Position numbers and translations under genes: made by a program. A stretch of DNA of 64,000 nt, taken from the NCBI RefSeq assembly GCF_011617245.1, contig NZ_CP050152.1, positions 124,001 through 188,000 of the forward strand, given 5' to 3'. Position 1 is the first letter of the stretch; each line of letters opens with the position of its first letter. The DNA comes from Brevibacterium atlanticum (GTDB lineage Bacteria > Actinomycetota > Actinomycetes > Actinomycetales > Brevibacteriaceae). Under the pieces are notes generated by a model that saw only the letters and a program-made list of their open reading frames with translations, did no database searches and was not told the origin of the DNA. Below are positions 46,838 through 55,188 of this stretch, in pieces.

Positions 46838-48352
46838 ATGAAGGATGCGGTCATCGTCGGAGGCGGACTCGCTGGACTGTCCGCAGCATGGCGGCTGCGG
46901 AACTGGGATATCACGGTGTTGGAGTCGAACCACAGAGTCGGAGGGCGAATCCGGTCGGAGAATCGCGGTCGCTACTTCCTCAACTGGGGCGGACATATGT
47001 TCGCGGGAGGCAAGTCCTCGACCAACGAACTCATCACCGAGACCGAGACGCGCACGAGCGAGATCCCCGGATCTCTGCCGGCGGTCTCGATGAACGGCAA
47101 GCTGCTCATCGACGGGCCCGTTCAGTCGTATCCCTTCCGGATCCCGATGTCGCTGAAGGATCGGGCATCGATGATCAAAGCCGGCGTCAAGGTCTCGGCC
47201 GACGTCCTCCGTTATGCCAACGCGGTGCGTCTGCGCCCGAACGAGAGCTCGGAGATGCGCCAGCAGCGCATCTACGACTTCGAGAACGACCGCTCGTTCG
47301 CCGACTACATCGGGGAACTCTCCGAAGATGCCGAGGCGATGTTCCGACCGACGATCACTCGTTCGGCAGCCGACCCCGACGAGCTCGCCGCCGGTGCCGG
47401 AATCGGCTACTTCAGTCTCGTGTGGAACATCGGGCAGGGCCTCAACCGCAGCATCGGCGGTGGTCCGTCGAATCTCGTCGAGTCGATCGCTGCGCCGCTG
47501 CAGGAGAACATCCAGCTGGATGCGAAGGTCTACGAGATCGTTCACAAGAAGGACCATGTCGTCGTCCGCTACCGGCAGGACGACATCGACCATGAGATCG
47601 AGGCGCTGTCCGTCGTGCTCGCGACTCCCGCGACGGTCGCCCACCGGGTTGCGGTCGACCTGCAGGAGGACAAGCGCGAGGCACTGTCGAAGATCGTCTA
47701 CGGCCCGTACGTGTCCGCGGCGTTCCTCACCAACGAGACCGAACCCCAACCCTGGGACCGGGCGTATGGGATCGCGACCCCGAAACGATCATTCAACGTC
47801 GTGATGAACCAGGGCAACATCGTCCGCGGCACGGAGAGCGAACGCCAACCCGGGGGCAGCATCATGACCTTCTCCCCGGCGAGCCTGGCCCGCAAGCTGC
47901 TCGACCTCGACGATGCGGACATCCTCGACACCTACATCTCCGATCTCGACGAGGTGCTGCCGGGCTTCGCCGGCATGGTCGAAGAGGCCCATGTCCAACG
48001 CTGGCGTACGGGAGCACCGTACTGCTTCCCCGGGCGTGGAAAGCTGCAGCCCACCCTCAATTCGCTCTCGGGAAGAGTCTTCCTCGCCGGCGACTACATG
48101 GGCACCCTGTACACCGAGACCGTGATCAGCTCCGGCTTCACCGCCGCGCAGGAGGCCGCGAACATCCTCGTCACCGCTCGTCAGACCCGCAGGCACCATC
48201 CGGTCCAGCACCCGAACGAGGACGAACCGCCGCGGCACGATGCGGCCTCCGCCTCGGCGCGGGAGACGACGGCCGAAACCACTCCGCAGGCGATCACGAC
48301 CTCGCCTGCCGCAACCACCACTGTTTCTGCAACCACTTCGGAGGCATCATGA
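46838..48352 (+). CDS. FAD-dependent amine-oxidase-like protein (protoporphyrinogen-oxidase fold)
   Basis: The 504-aa flavoprotein has GGGLAGLSAAWRL at residues 8-20 and the VLESNHRVGGRI motif, as in amine oxidases and protoporphyrinogen/UDP-galactopyranose enzymes. The C-terminal FAD site is LAGDYMGTLYTETVISSGF. A Thr/Ala-rich tail of about 60 residues follows. Sequence features do not fix the substrate; an amine or a membrane-linked oxidation is possible. Start behind GAGAGGGGG. It overlaps the DapA-family gene as ATGA, and both lie downstream of the GntR palindrome. Confidence 0.78.
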   Translation: MKDAVIVGGGLAGLSAAWRLRNWDITVLESNHRVGGRIRSENRGRYFLNWGGHMFAGGKSSTNELITETETRTSEIPGSLPAVSMNGKLLIDGPVQSYPFRIPMSLKDRASMIKAGVKVSADVLRYANAVRLRPNESSEMRQQRIYDFENDRSFADYIGELSEDAEAMFRPTITRSAADPDELAAGAGIGYFSLVWNIGQGLNRSIGGGPSNLVESIAAPLQENIQLDAKVYEIVHKKDHVVVRYRQDDIDHEIEALSVVLATPATVAHRVAVDLQEDKREALSKIVYGPYVSAAFLTNETEPQPWDRAYGIATPKRSFNVVMNQGNIVRGTESERQPGGSIMTFSPASLARKLLDLDDADILDTYISDLDEVLPGFAGMVEEAHVQRWRTGAPYCFPGRGKLQPTLNSLSGRVFLAGDYMGTLYTETVISSGFTAAQEAANILVTARQTRRHHPVQHPNEDEPPRHDAASASARETTAETTPQAITTSPAATTTVSATTSEAS

Positions 48353-49233
48353 CCACCCAGCTGCGCGGCGTCCTCACCGCCTTGACCACCCCCTTCGACG
48401 CCGAGGAGAACATCGACTTCGACGCTCTCGGCCGTGTCGTCGACCGTTCGATCGACGGCGGAGTCGACGGACTCGTCGTCGGCGGATCGACCGCCGAATT
48501 CGCCACGATGACCACCGAAGAACGCGAGAAGATGGTCGGCTTCGTCATCGGTCGCGCCGCCGGCCGCGTCCCCGTCGTCGCCCAGACCGGGGCGACGACC
48601 ACCCGCGAGGCCATCCGCCAGTCCCAGGCCGCGCAGGCCGGCGGCGCCGACGTGCTCATGATCGTCACCCCCTACTACGAGCCGCTCACCCAGGCCGAGA
48701 CTCTCGACTACATCCGCGCGGTCGCCGCCGCCGTCGACATCGACGTCATGCTCTACAACATCCCCGGCGCCACCGGGGTCAACCTCGACCCGGACACGGT
48801 GCGCACCCTCGCCGAGGAGATCCCCAACGTCCGCTACATCAAGGATTCCAGCGCGGACTGGGAACAGGGGCTCAAGCTCATCCACCACCACAGCGACGTC
48901 ATCGGCACCTTCATCGGCTGGGATTCCTACATCTACTCCGGCCTCGTCGAAGGTGCCGCCGGGATGGTTGCCGGTGCGGCGAACGTCGTGCCCGCCGAGA
49001 TCGTGTCCGTGTCTGCGAAGATCGAGGCCGGTGATCTGGCCGGGGCGCGCGAGGAGTGGAAGAGGCTCTACCCGGTCATCGACGCGATGATCTCTGAGCC
49101 CTTCATCCAGTCCGTCAAGGCCGGCCTCGATCTTCAGGGCGAACCGGTCGGGTCACCTCGGCGTCCGATGGCCGACACCGACCCCGATGCCCGGGAGCGG
49201 ATCAAGCTCGCGCTGGTCGGGCTGCGCGGCTGA
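48349..49233 (+). CDS. DapA-family aldolase/dehydratase
   Basis: The 294-aa TIM-barrel Schiff-base enzyme of the dihydrodipicolinate synthase/N-acetylneuraminate lyase family carries Lys165 in YIKDSS and Tyr136 in YNIPGATG. The GSTAEFATMTTEER loop is the pyruvate-binding one. It acts outside lysine synthesis: the neighbours are an oxidase, an Ldh-family reductase and an IclR regulator, typical of a catabolic role such as cis-4-hydroxyproline or a related imino acid or keto acid path. The ATG overlaps the amine oxidase TGA. Confidence 0.87.
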   Translation: MTTQLRGVLTALTTPFDAEENIDFDALGRVVDRSIDGGVDGLVVGGSTAEFATMTTEEREKMVGFVIGRAAGRVPVVAQTGATTTREAIRQSQAAQAGGADVLMIVTPYYEPLTQAETLDYIRAVAAAVDIDVMLYNIPGATGVNLDPDTVRTLAEEIPNVRYIKDSSADWEQGLKLIHHHSDVIGTFIGWDSYIYSGLVEGAAGMVAGAANVVPAEIVSVSAKIEAGDLAGAREEWKRLYPVIDAMISEPFIQSVKAGLDLQGEPVGSPRRPMADTDPDARERIKLALVGLRG

Positions 49234-49240
49234 AGGCGGA

Positions 49241-50239
49241 TCAGCGGCGGTGGGCAAGGGCGGCGTGGACCTCGGCCGGGATCTCGATGACATCACAGCT
49301 GCGCTTGCGGCCGAAGTCGATGCCGAAGTCACGGTGCAATCGGTCGAGGTGGTCGGCGACGCGGTCGACATAACCCGGGTCGAAGGCCTCCGGCGAGATC
49401 GCGATGGCCGTGAGCCCGATGCCAGGACTCTCGCTGCCCTCGGCGTGGCTGGGTGCGTCGAGAGAGAATCGTCCGCCGCCGAGGCTCGCGAGGAATTCGA
49501 CCATGAGCGCGATATTGCTGCCTTTGACCCCGCCGAAGGGCAGGAGCGCACCGGCGAGTGCCTCATGCGCATCGGTGGTCGGACTGCCGTCCGGGCCGAG
49601 CGCCTGACCTGCGGGAATATCCGCACCGTGGGTCGCAGCATCGCGGATGTTCACCCAGGCGGTCTCGCTGCTCGCCTGGTCGAAGAAGCGCGGTCCCTCG
49701 GGGTGTGGCACGGCGAAGGCCAGCGGGTTGGTTCCTGTCACGGGAGCCTCGGCGCCGTAGACCGACATGAGCGCGGGTGAGTTCGAGGTGACGAGCGCGA
49801 CGAGTCCGCGCTGGGCGATGCGGTCGGCATAGTGGCCGAGTTCGCCCGCGGTGTAGGAGTTCGTGATGCTCAGCATTGCCACGCCGAGGCGGTCGGCGGC
49901 GCCGATGAACGGCTCGAAACCCGTGTCGAAGGCCAGTTGAGCGGTGCCGCTGTCGGCATCGACATGCTGAGCGGCTGGAAGCCGAGACGTCAGCGCCGGA
50001 CCCGCAGATCCGTTGATCCGTCCTGCGTCGAGAGCGTCGAGATAGTCGACGAGGTGCGCCGTGCCCACCTGTGTCTTGCCGCGCCGGTCAGCGGCCACCG
50101 CCGAGGCGGCCAAGGACTGGGCCAACTCCGACGATCCGCCGGCCGCGAGCACCGCGGATTCGCAGAGCTCGTTCAGTTCATCGGGGGTCATTGTGACGGT
50201 GCGGGACTCAGGCGGCGCGGCATCTGCAGGGTCGGACAT
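49241..50239 (-). CDS. Ldh-family NAD(P)-dependent oxidoreductase (malate/lactate, imine reductase type)
   Basis: The 332-aa enzyme of the YlbC/Ldh2 family, whose members act on malate, sulfolactate, ureidoglycolate or the cyclic imines pyrroline- and piperideine-2-carboxylate. Motifs include KTQVGTAHLVDYL near residue 55, TNPLAFAVPHPEGP at 170-183, and PFGGVKGSNIALMVEF at 236-251. It is convergent with the DapA-family gene (8 bases between stop codons) and followed on its strand by IclR. The start at 50239 is the second of two close starts (GTG at 50248). Confidence 0.85.
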   Translation of the reverse strand: MSDPADAAPPESRTVTMTPDELNELCESAVLAAGGSSELAQSLAASAVAADRRGKTQVGTAHLVDYLDALDAGRINGSAGPALTSRLPAAQHVDADSGTAQLAFDTGFEPFIGAADRLGVAMLSITNSYTAGELGHYADRIAQRGLVALVTSNSPALMSVYGAEAPVTGTNPLAFAVPHPEGPRFFDQASSETAWVNIRDAATHGADIPAGQALGPDGSPTTDAHEALAGALLPFGGVKGSNIALMVEFLASLGGGRFSLDAPSHAEGSESPGIGLTAIAISPEAFDPGYVDRVADHLDRLHRDFGIDFGRKRSCDVIEIPAEVHAALAHRR

Positions 50240-50287
50240 GACCCTCACGTTACCGGGTGAGGCACGTCCTCACAGTGGCCTCTCGGC

Positions 50288-51211
50288 TCAGAGGTCGCCG
50301 GACTCCGGGGTCGGGTCGGACTGGGACGACAGCGCCTCGGCGATGGCCTTCGCCTCACGGCGGAGCAGGGCGACGAGACGTTCGACCCGGGACCCGGTGA
50401 CCCGGTCGGCGATCGAGGCGATCGACAGGGCCGCACGGGGACGGGAGCCGCGGATGCGCAGCGGCACCGCCACGGCCCACGACCCTTTCGCGAAGAGCCC
50501 GGGATTGTGGACGAAGCCGTCGATGCGAGCCTGGTCGATGATGTCGCGCAGCGATTCGACGGAGACCTTCGGGTACCGTTCGGTCAGGATCTCGGCGTTG
50601 GCCTCGAACTGGGCGTCCACCTCGGCGGGGGAGAGTTCGGAGAGGATCGCTAAGGATCCCGCACCGATGCCCAGCGGGTGTCGGTCGCCCACGGACAGAG
50701 CGTTGTTGAAGATCTCTCCGAAACCCTCCTCACGGCGGGCGCAGATCGAATAGCTGCCCGTGCGCAGAGTGAGGAACACGGTGTCCTGACTCAGCTCCGC
50801 CAGGCGCAGCAGACTCGATTCCGACTCCGTGACCAGGGGATCCACCGATTTCTGCGCCAGTTGCCCGAGGATCTGCGACTGCACGCCGAGGCGGTACCCG
50901 CCCTCCTCGAGGCGTTCGACGTAGCCCATCGCAATGAGCGCCTGCAGCATCCGGTGGACGCTGGCCTTCGGCCGGCCGCTGATCGAGGCGAGCTCGGAGA
51001 GGCTCGCGCCTTCGCGGCGTTCGCCGGCGATGAGGCCGACGAGGTTGAGCAGGGTCAGCGCGCGTTGGATGCTCTGAGCGCCGGTGCCCGGTTCGAGGCT
51101 GTCGACGGCGTGGGCGACGTTGAACGAGGCGGAACGGCGCAGGATCCGACCGCGCATCTTGATGCGGTGCTCTTCGCGGAGTTCCTCATTCGGGTCGGCG
51201 CCGTTGTGCAT
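50288..51211 (-). CDS. IclR-family transcriptional regulator
   Basis: The 307-aa regulator has a helix-turn-helix in QSIQRALTLLNLVGL then GASLSELASISGRPKASVHRML (split), with the IclR effector domain after it (DTVFLTLRTGSY, NALSVGDRHPLGIGAGSLAIL, DGFVHNPGLFAKGSWAVAVPL). An extra N-terminal tail of about 45 residues precedes the domain; a GTG at 51247 would lengthen it further. It is on the same strand as, and 48 bases from, the Ldh-family gene, which it probably controls. Confidence 0.88.
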   Translation of the reverse strand: MHNGADPNEELREEHRIKMRGRILRRSASFNVAHAVDSLEPGTGAQSIQRALTLLNLVGLIAGERREGASLSELASISGRPKASVHRMLQALIAMGYVERLEEGGYRLGVQSQILGQLAQKSVDPLVTESESSLLRLAELSQDTVFLTLRTGSYSICARREEGFGEIFNNALSVGDRHPLGIGAGSLAILSELSPAEVDAQFEANAEILTERYPKVSVESLRDIIDQARIDGFVHNPGLFAKGSWAVAVPLRIRGSRPRAALSIASIADRVTGSRVERLVALLRREAKAIAEALSSQSDPTPESGDL

Positions 51212-51285
51212 ATCCCCATTATGGACCGTGGCGCATGTGGGGCACACGGGCGCATACTGGAAGCCCCGCTCAGTGAGGAGCTGCC

Positions 51286-51729
51286 ATGTCCGCGACCTAC
51301 ACCTTCGATGTCTTCTCCAGCCTCGACGGCTACGCCTCGATCATCCCCGATGTGCTCGACCCTTGGGTCTCGGCCATGCGCCAGAGTCTGACCACAGTCG
51401 TTTCGACGACTCTGCATGAACCCCTCGATTGGCCCGACGCCACCATCGCCCGCGGCGACGCCGTCGACGTGGTGGCGGCGATGAAAGAAGAATCGGACAT
51501 TCCGATCCGCTCTCACGGCTCGCTGTCGCTCAACCGCGCCCTCATGGCCGCCGGACTCGTCGACCGCCTGCAGATCACCATTTTCCCTGTCATCACAGGT
51601 CAGACCGGTGCTCAGCCGATCTTCGCCGGTGCTGCGGACTTCGACCTCGAACTGCTCGAATCGACGCTGCTCGACGGCGATATTCAGGAACTCGTCTACC
51701 GCCCGCGTCTGCACGGGCAGGGCGACTGA
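51286..51729 (+). CDS. Dihydrofolate-reductase-like (RibD C-terminal) protein, internally shortened
   Basis: The 147-aa product follows the actinobacterial family of RibD_C dihydrofolate-reductase-like proteins, usually about 185-195 aa. The start (MSATYTFDVFSSLDGYAS) and all of the second half (TVVSTTLHEPLDWPDATI to LVYRPRLHG) are intact and in frame. The normal middle of about 45 residues, which holds the aromatic loop and part of the NADPH site, is absent: the sequence jumps from GYAS to IIPDVLDPWVS. This looks like an in-frame deletion and the product may be inactive. Confidence 0.78.
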   Translation: MSATYTFDVFSSLDGYASIIPDVLDPWVSAMRQSLTTVVSTTLHEPLDWPDATIARGDAVDVVAAMKEESDIPIRSHGSLSLNRALMAAGLVDRLQITIFPVITGQTGAQPIFAGAADFDLELLESTLLDGDIQELVYRPRLHGQGD

Positions 51730-51798
51730 CCCTCTCCCCTTCCCGTTCGACTCTCCCCGGCGATCCGAAACACGCCTCGTCGGCAGCCGCCCTCCTCA

Positions 51799-51829
51799 GA
51801 CTCGTTTGTGGTCGGCTCACAAACGAGTC
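51799..51829. promoter_or_regulatory. Perfect inverted repeat upstream of the GMC oxidoreductase gene
   Basis: GACTCGTTTGTG and CACAAACGAGTC (12 bp each) flank a 7-base loop. It lies 94 bases before the oxidoreductase start and 70 bases after the preceding gene, with no T-run. It may be an operator for the choline/betaine-type operon or a terminator for the upstream gene; the spacing slightly favours an operator. Confidence 0.5.
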
Positions 51830-51922
51830 CGGTGAAGTCTGGGTCGACTCACGAAGCGCCCCTGCTGTGTTCTGCACCACACTCGAAGAGCACAGAAGCA
51901 ATGACGCAACAGTGAGGACATT

Positions 51923-53551
51923 ATGTACGACTACATCGTTGTAGGAGCAGGATCGGCCGGATGCGTGCTCGCGGCACGACTGAGCGAAGATCCCGACGTC
52001 AACGTCGCGCTCATCGAGGCCGGAGCCGCCGACACCGCCGATGAGATCCACATCCCCGCCGCCTTCAGCTCCCTGTTCAAGAGCCAGTGGGACTGGGACC
52101 TCGACACCGAACCCGAGCCCGAACTCCACCGCCGCCGTGCGTACCTTCCCCGCGGCAAGATGCTCGGCGGTTCGAGCTCGATGAACGCGATGATCTACAT
52201 TCGCGGCAATCGCGCCGACTACGACCAGTGGGCGGCCGACGGCGCCACCGGCTGGTCCTACGACGAGGTGCTTCCCTATTTCCGCAAGGCCGAATCCAAC
52301 GAACGCGGCGGGGACGACTTCCACGGAGCCGACGGCCCGCTGACCGTCTCCGAGAGCCGGTCGATGAACCCGCTGTGCGATGCCTGGGTCGACGGTGCCG
52401 TCGAAGCCGGCTACCCCCACAACGAGGACTTCAACGCCGGTGAGCAGCTCGGCGTCGGGCGCTTCCAGACCACCCAGCGCGGCGGCATGCGCTGCTCGAC
52501 TGCCGTCGCCTACCTGCGCCCGGTGGCGGAGCGGACAAACCTCACGATCATCACCGACGCCCACGCGAGGAAGGTCGTCTTCGACGGACAGCGCGCCGTC
52601 GGCGTCGAGATCGAACGCGATGGCGAAGTCGAGGAGATCCGCGCCGACCGCGAGGTCGTCCTCTCGGCCGGTGCCTACGGCTCCGCCCACCTGCTGCTGC
52701 TCTCCGGCGTCGGACCGGCCGCCCAGCTCGACGCCTTCGGCATCGAGAAAGTCGCCGATCTGCCGGTCGGCGAACGGATGCAGGACCACTACATGGTCAT
52801 GCTCAACTACACGACCGAACTCGAAACGCTCATGACCGCCGCCACCCCGGCCAATGCCGAACTCCTGCAGAAGGAAGGGCGCGGCCCCCTGACCTCGAAC
52901 ATCGGTGAGGCCGGCGGCTTCTTCGAAACCCGCGAAGGGCTCACCGGACCCGATGTGCAGTTCCACTCCACCCCCTGCCTCTTCGCCGAGGAGGGACTGG
53001 GCGCCCAGACGGTCCAGGGACTGGCCGCCGGACCCTGCGTGCTCAAACCCACGAGCACCGGAACGCTCACCCTGCGCTCACCCGACCCGCACGTCGCTCC
53101 GCGGATCCTCCACAACTACCTCGGAACCGAAGAGGACAAGCAGAGCATCCTCGCCGGACTGCGCATCGCTCTGAACATCGCGTCCCAGCCGGCGATGCAG
53201 AAGGTCATCTCCGGTGACCACATCGTCCCCGCAGGTGCGAGCGACGAGGAACTGCTCGAATTCGCTCGCCAGGTCGGGCAGACGCTCTACCACCCGACCT
53301 CGACCTGCTCGATCGGCCACGTCGTCGACCCTGAGCTCAAGGTCATCGGCGTCGAAGGACTGCGCGTCGCCGACGCCTCTGTGATGCCGACCGTCGTGCG
53401 CGGCAACACGAACGCACCGACGATCATGATCGGCGAGAAGGCCGCCGACCTCATCGCCGGCGCCCGCACCGCAGCCGGAGCCACCGCCGGCGACGCGAGT
53501 ACGCCAGCAACCGCAACCGCCACCGCACAGAACCAGGAGGTCCCGGCATGA
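51923..53551 (+). CDS. GMC oxidoreductase, choline-dehydrogenase-like
   Basis: The 542-aa FAD enzyme of the glucose-methanol-choline family has the N-terminal VVGAGSAGCVLAARL, the LPRGKMLGGSSSMNAM signature near residue 76-91 and the catalytic pair His457 (YHPTSTCSIG) and Asn497 (NTNAPTIMIGEK). It oxidises an alcohol to an aldehyde; the aldehyde dehydrogenase that overlaps it suggests choline to betaine aldehyde, but other alcohols are possible. A Thr/Ala-rich tail of about 35 residues follows the fold. It overlaps the next gene as ATGA. Confidence 0.87.
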   Translation: MYDYIVVGAGSAGCVLAARLSEDPDVNVALIEAGAADTADEIHIPAAFSSLFKSQWDWDLDTEPEPELHRRRAYLPRGKMLGGSSSMNAMIYIRGNRADYDQWAADGATGWSYDEVLPYFRKAESNERGGDDFHGADGPLTVSESRSMNPLCDAWVDGAVEAGYPHNEDFNAGEQLGVGRFQTTQRGGMRCSTAVAYLRPVAERTNLTIITDAHARKVVFDGQRAVGVEIERDGEVEEIRADREVVLSAGAYGSAHLLLLSGVGPAAQLDAFGIEKVADLPVGERMQDHYMVMLNYTTELETLMTAATPANAELLQKEGRGPLTSNIGEAGGFFETREGLTGPDVQFHSTPCLFAEEGLGAQTVQGLAAGPCVLKPTSTGTLTLRSPDPHVAPRILHNYLGTEEDKQSILAGLRIALNIASQPAMQKVISGDHIVPAGASDEELLEFARQVGQTLYHPTSTCSIGHVVDPELKVIGVEGLRVADASVMPTVVRGNTNAPTIMIGEKAADLIAGARTAAGATAGDASTPATATATAQNQEVPA

Positions 53552-55074
53552 CCGACGTCCCCACCTACCAGATGTTCATCGACGGCAAGTGGGTCGATGC
53601 CCCCGAAACCTACGCGATCACCTCACCGGCCACCGGCCAGACGGCTGCTCGGGTCGCCTTCGGCGGTGTCGAGCACGCCGATGCCGCTGTCGCCGCCGCC
53701 ACCGCCGCTCATGCGGAGGGCACCTGGCGCAACATGAGTCCCGACGAGCGCGCCGACATCCTCGACCGGATCGCGGCCAGCATGGAGGCCAAGGCCGATC
53801 GACTGTCCGCCCTGGCGACCGCCGAGAACGGCGTGACCGCGCGCACCGCCGGTGCCTTCCACATCGGACTCGGCGTCGCGAACCTCCGCGTCTTCGCGGC
53901 CATGGCCCGCGGCTTCGCCCCCGAGCAGGACAATCCGCTGGCCCCGGAGTCGCCGGACTCCCGTGCGACCATCCGCCGCGAACCCATCGGCGTGTGTGCG
54001 GGCATCGTGCCCTTCAACTTCCCCCTGGTGCTCGCCGGATGGAAGCTCGGACCGGCACTGGCCGCAGGCAACACGTTCGTGCTCAAGGCTGACGAGAACA
54101 CCCCGCTGACGCTGCTCGAACTCGCCCGTTCGGCCGAAGAGGCGGGGCTGCCGCCCGGTGTCCTCAACGTCATCACCGGCCCCGGTGAGACGGTCGGCGC
54201 CCGACTGGCCGAACACCCGGACGTGCGGAAGATCGGCTTCACCGGATCGACCGAGGTCGGCAAGTCCGTGCAGCGCGCCGCCGCCGACAACCTCAAGAAG
54301 GTCACCCTCGAACTCGGGGGCAAGGGACCGAACATCATCCTCGACGATGCTGATCTCGATGCCGCCATCGACGGTTCGATCTTCGCGTTCCTCATGTACT
54401 CCGGCCAGGTGTGCGAATCCGGCACCCGGCTGCTCGTGCCGAATTCGCGCAAGGACGAGATCCTCGACCGCCTCATCACCCGCCTGCAGGACGTGACGAT
54501 CGGCGATCCGACCGATCCCGCCTCCGACATGGGCCCCGTCGCCTCGGCCGATCAGAAGGCCCGCGTCGAGCGTTATCTGGCGATCGCCGCCGAGGAGGGG
54601 GCGACCCTGACCTACCGCGGAGACCTGCCCGAGGGGGAGATGTTCGAGGCCGGTGCCTGGGTGCCGCCGATCGTGTTCACGGATGTCACCAACGACATGC
54701 GCATCGCCCGCGAGGAGGTGTTCGGACCCGTCCTCGTCGTCATCGGCTATGAGGACGAGGCCGAGGCGATCGCGATCGCCAATGACAGCCAATACGGTCT
54801 CTCGGCCGGCGTCTGGGGTTCCTCCGAGCGCGCTCGCGGCGTCGCGAACGAACTCGAGGCCGGCACGGTGTGGGTCAACGACTGGCACGCGGGCTTCCCG
54901 TTCAACCCGTTCGGCGGCTACAAGCAGTCCGGCATCGGCCGGGAGCTCGGCCCCGATGCCCTGGCCGATTACACCCAGGTCAAGTCCGTGCACGAGAGCC
55001 TGGACACCGATTGGGCCAAGCACGGCTACGCGCTCGTGCTGCCGGCTCCCGCGCAGGTGCCCGCCGGGGTCTGA
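53548..55074 (+). CDS. Aldehyde dehydrogenase, betaine-aldehyde-like
   Basis: The 508-aa NAD-dependent enzyme has Glu255 in LELGGKGPNI and Cys289 in YSGQVCESGTR; the PFNFPLVLAGWKLGPALAAGNT stretch (155-176, split) binds the cofactor and FNPFGGYKQSGIGRELG closes the active site. It probably finishes oxidation of the aldehyde made by the overlapping GMC enzyme. The CESGTR variant differs from classical betaine aldehyde dehydrogenases, so the substrate is unproven. After the stop, an 18-base unit containing TGAGCGAAGCGACCG is repeated twice. Confidence 0.88.
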   Translation: MTDVPTYQMFIDGKWVDAPETYAITSPATGQTAARVAFGGVEHADAAVAAATAAHAEGTWRNMSPDERADILDRIAASMEAKADRLSALATAENGVTARTAGAFHIGLGVANLRVFAAMARGFAPEQDNPLAPESPDSRATIRREPIGVCAGIVPFNFPLVLAGWKLGPALAAGNTFVLKADENTPLTLLELARSAEEAGLPPGVLNVITGPGETVGARLAEHPDVRKIGFTGSTEVGKSVQRAAADNLKKVTLELGGKGPNIILDDADLDAAIDGSIFAFLMYSGQVCESGTRLLVPNSRKDEILDRLITRLQDVTIGDPTDPASDMGPVASADQKARVERYLAIAAEEGATLTYRGDLPEGEMFEAGAWVPPIVFTDVTNDMRIAREEVFGPVLVVIGYEDEAEAIAIANDSQYGLSAGVWGSSERARGVANELEAGTVWVNDWHAGFPFNPFGGYKQSGIGRELGPDALADYTQVKSVHESLDTDWAKHGYALVLPAPAQVPAGV

Positions 55075-55128
55075 GCGAAGCGACCGAGCTGAGCGAAGCG
55101 ACCGGCCCCGACCGGCCGCAGCAGACCC

Positions 55129-55185
55129 AACCCCGCGCCGAGGTGGCGCTCCCGATTCGGGGAGGCCCCACCTCGGCGCGGGGTT
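55129..55185. terminator. Very strong hairpin between convergent genes
   Basis: An 18-bp perfect stem (55129-55146 with 55168-55185) encloses a 21-base loop. The stem contains the GCCGAGGTGG / CCACCTCGGC motif that recurs all over the window. The far arm ends three bases before the PucR stop codon, so it serves both convergent genes. Confidence 0.85.
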
Positions 55186-55188
55186 CCG

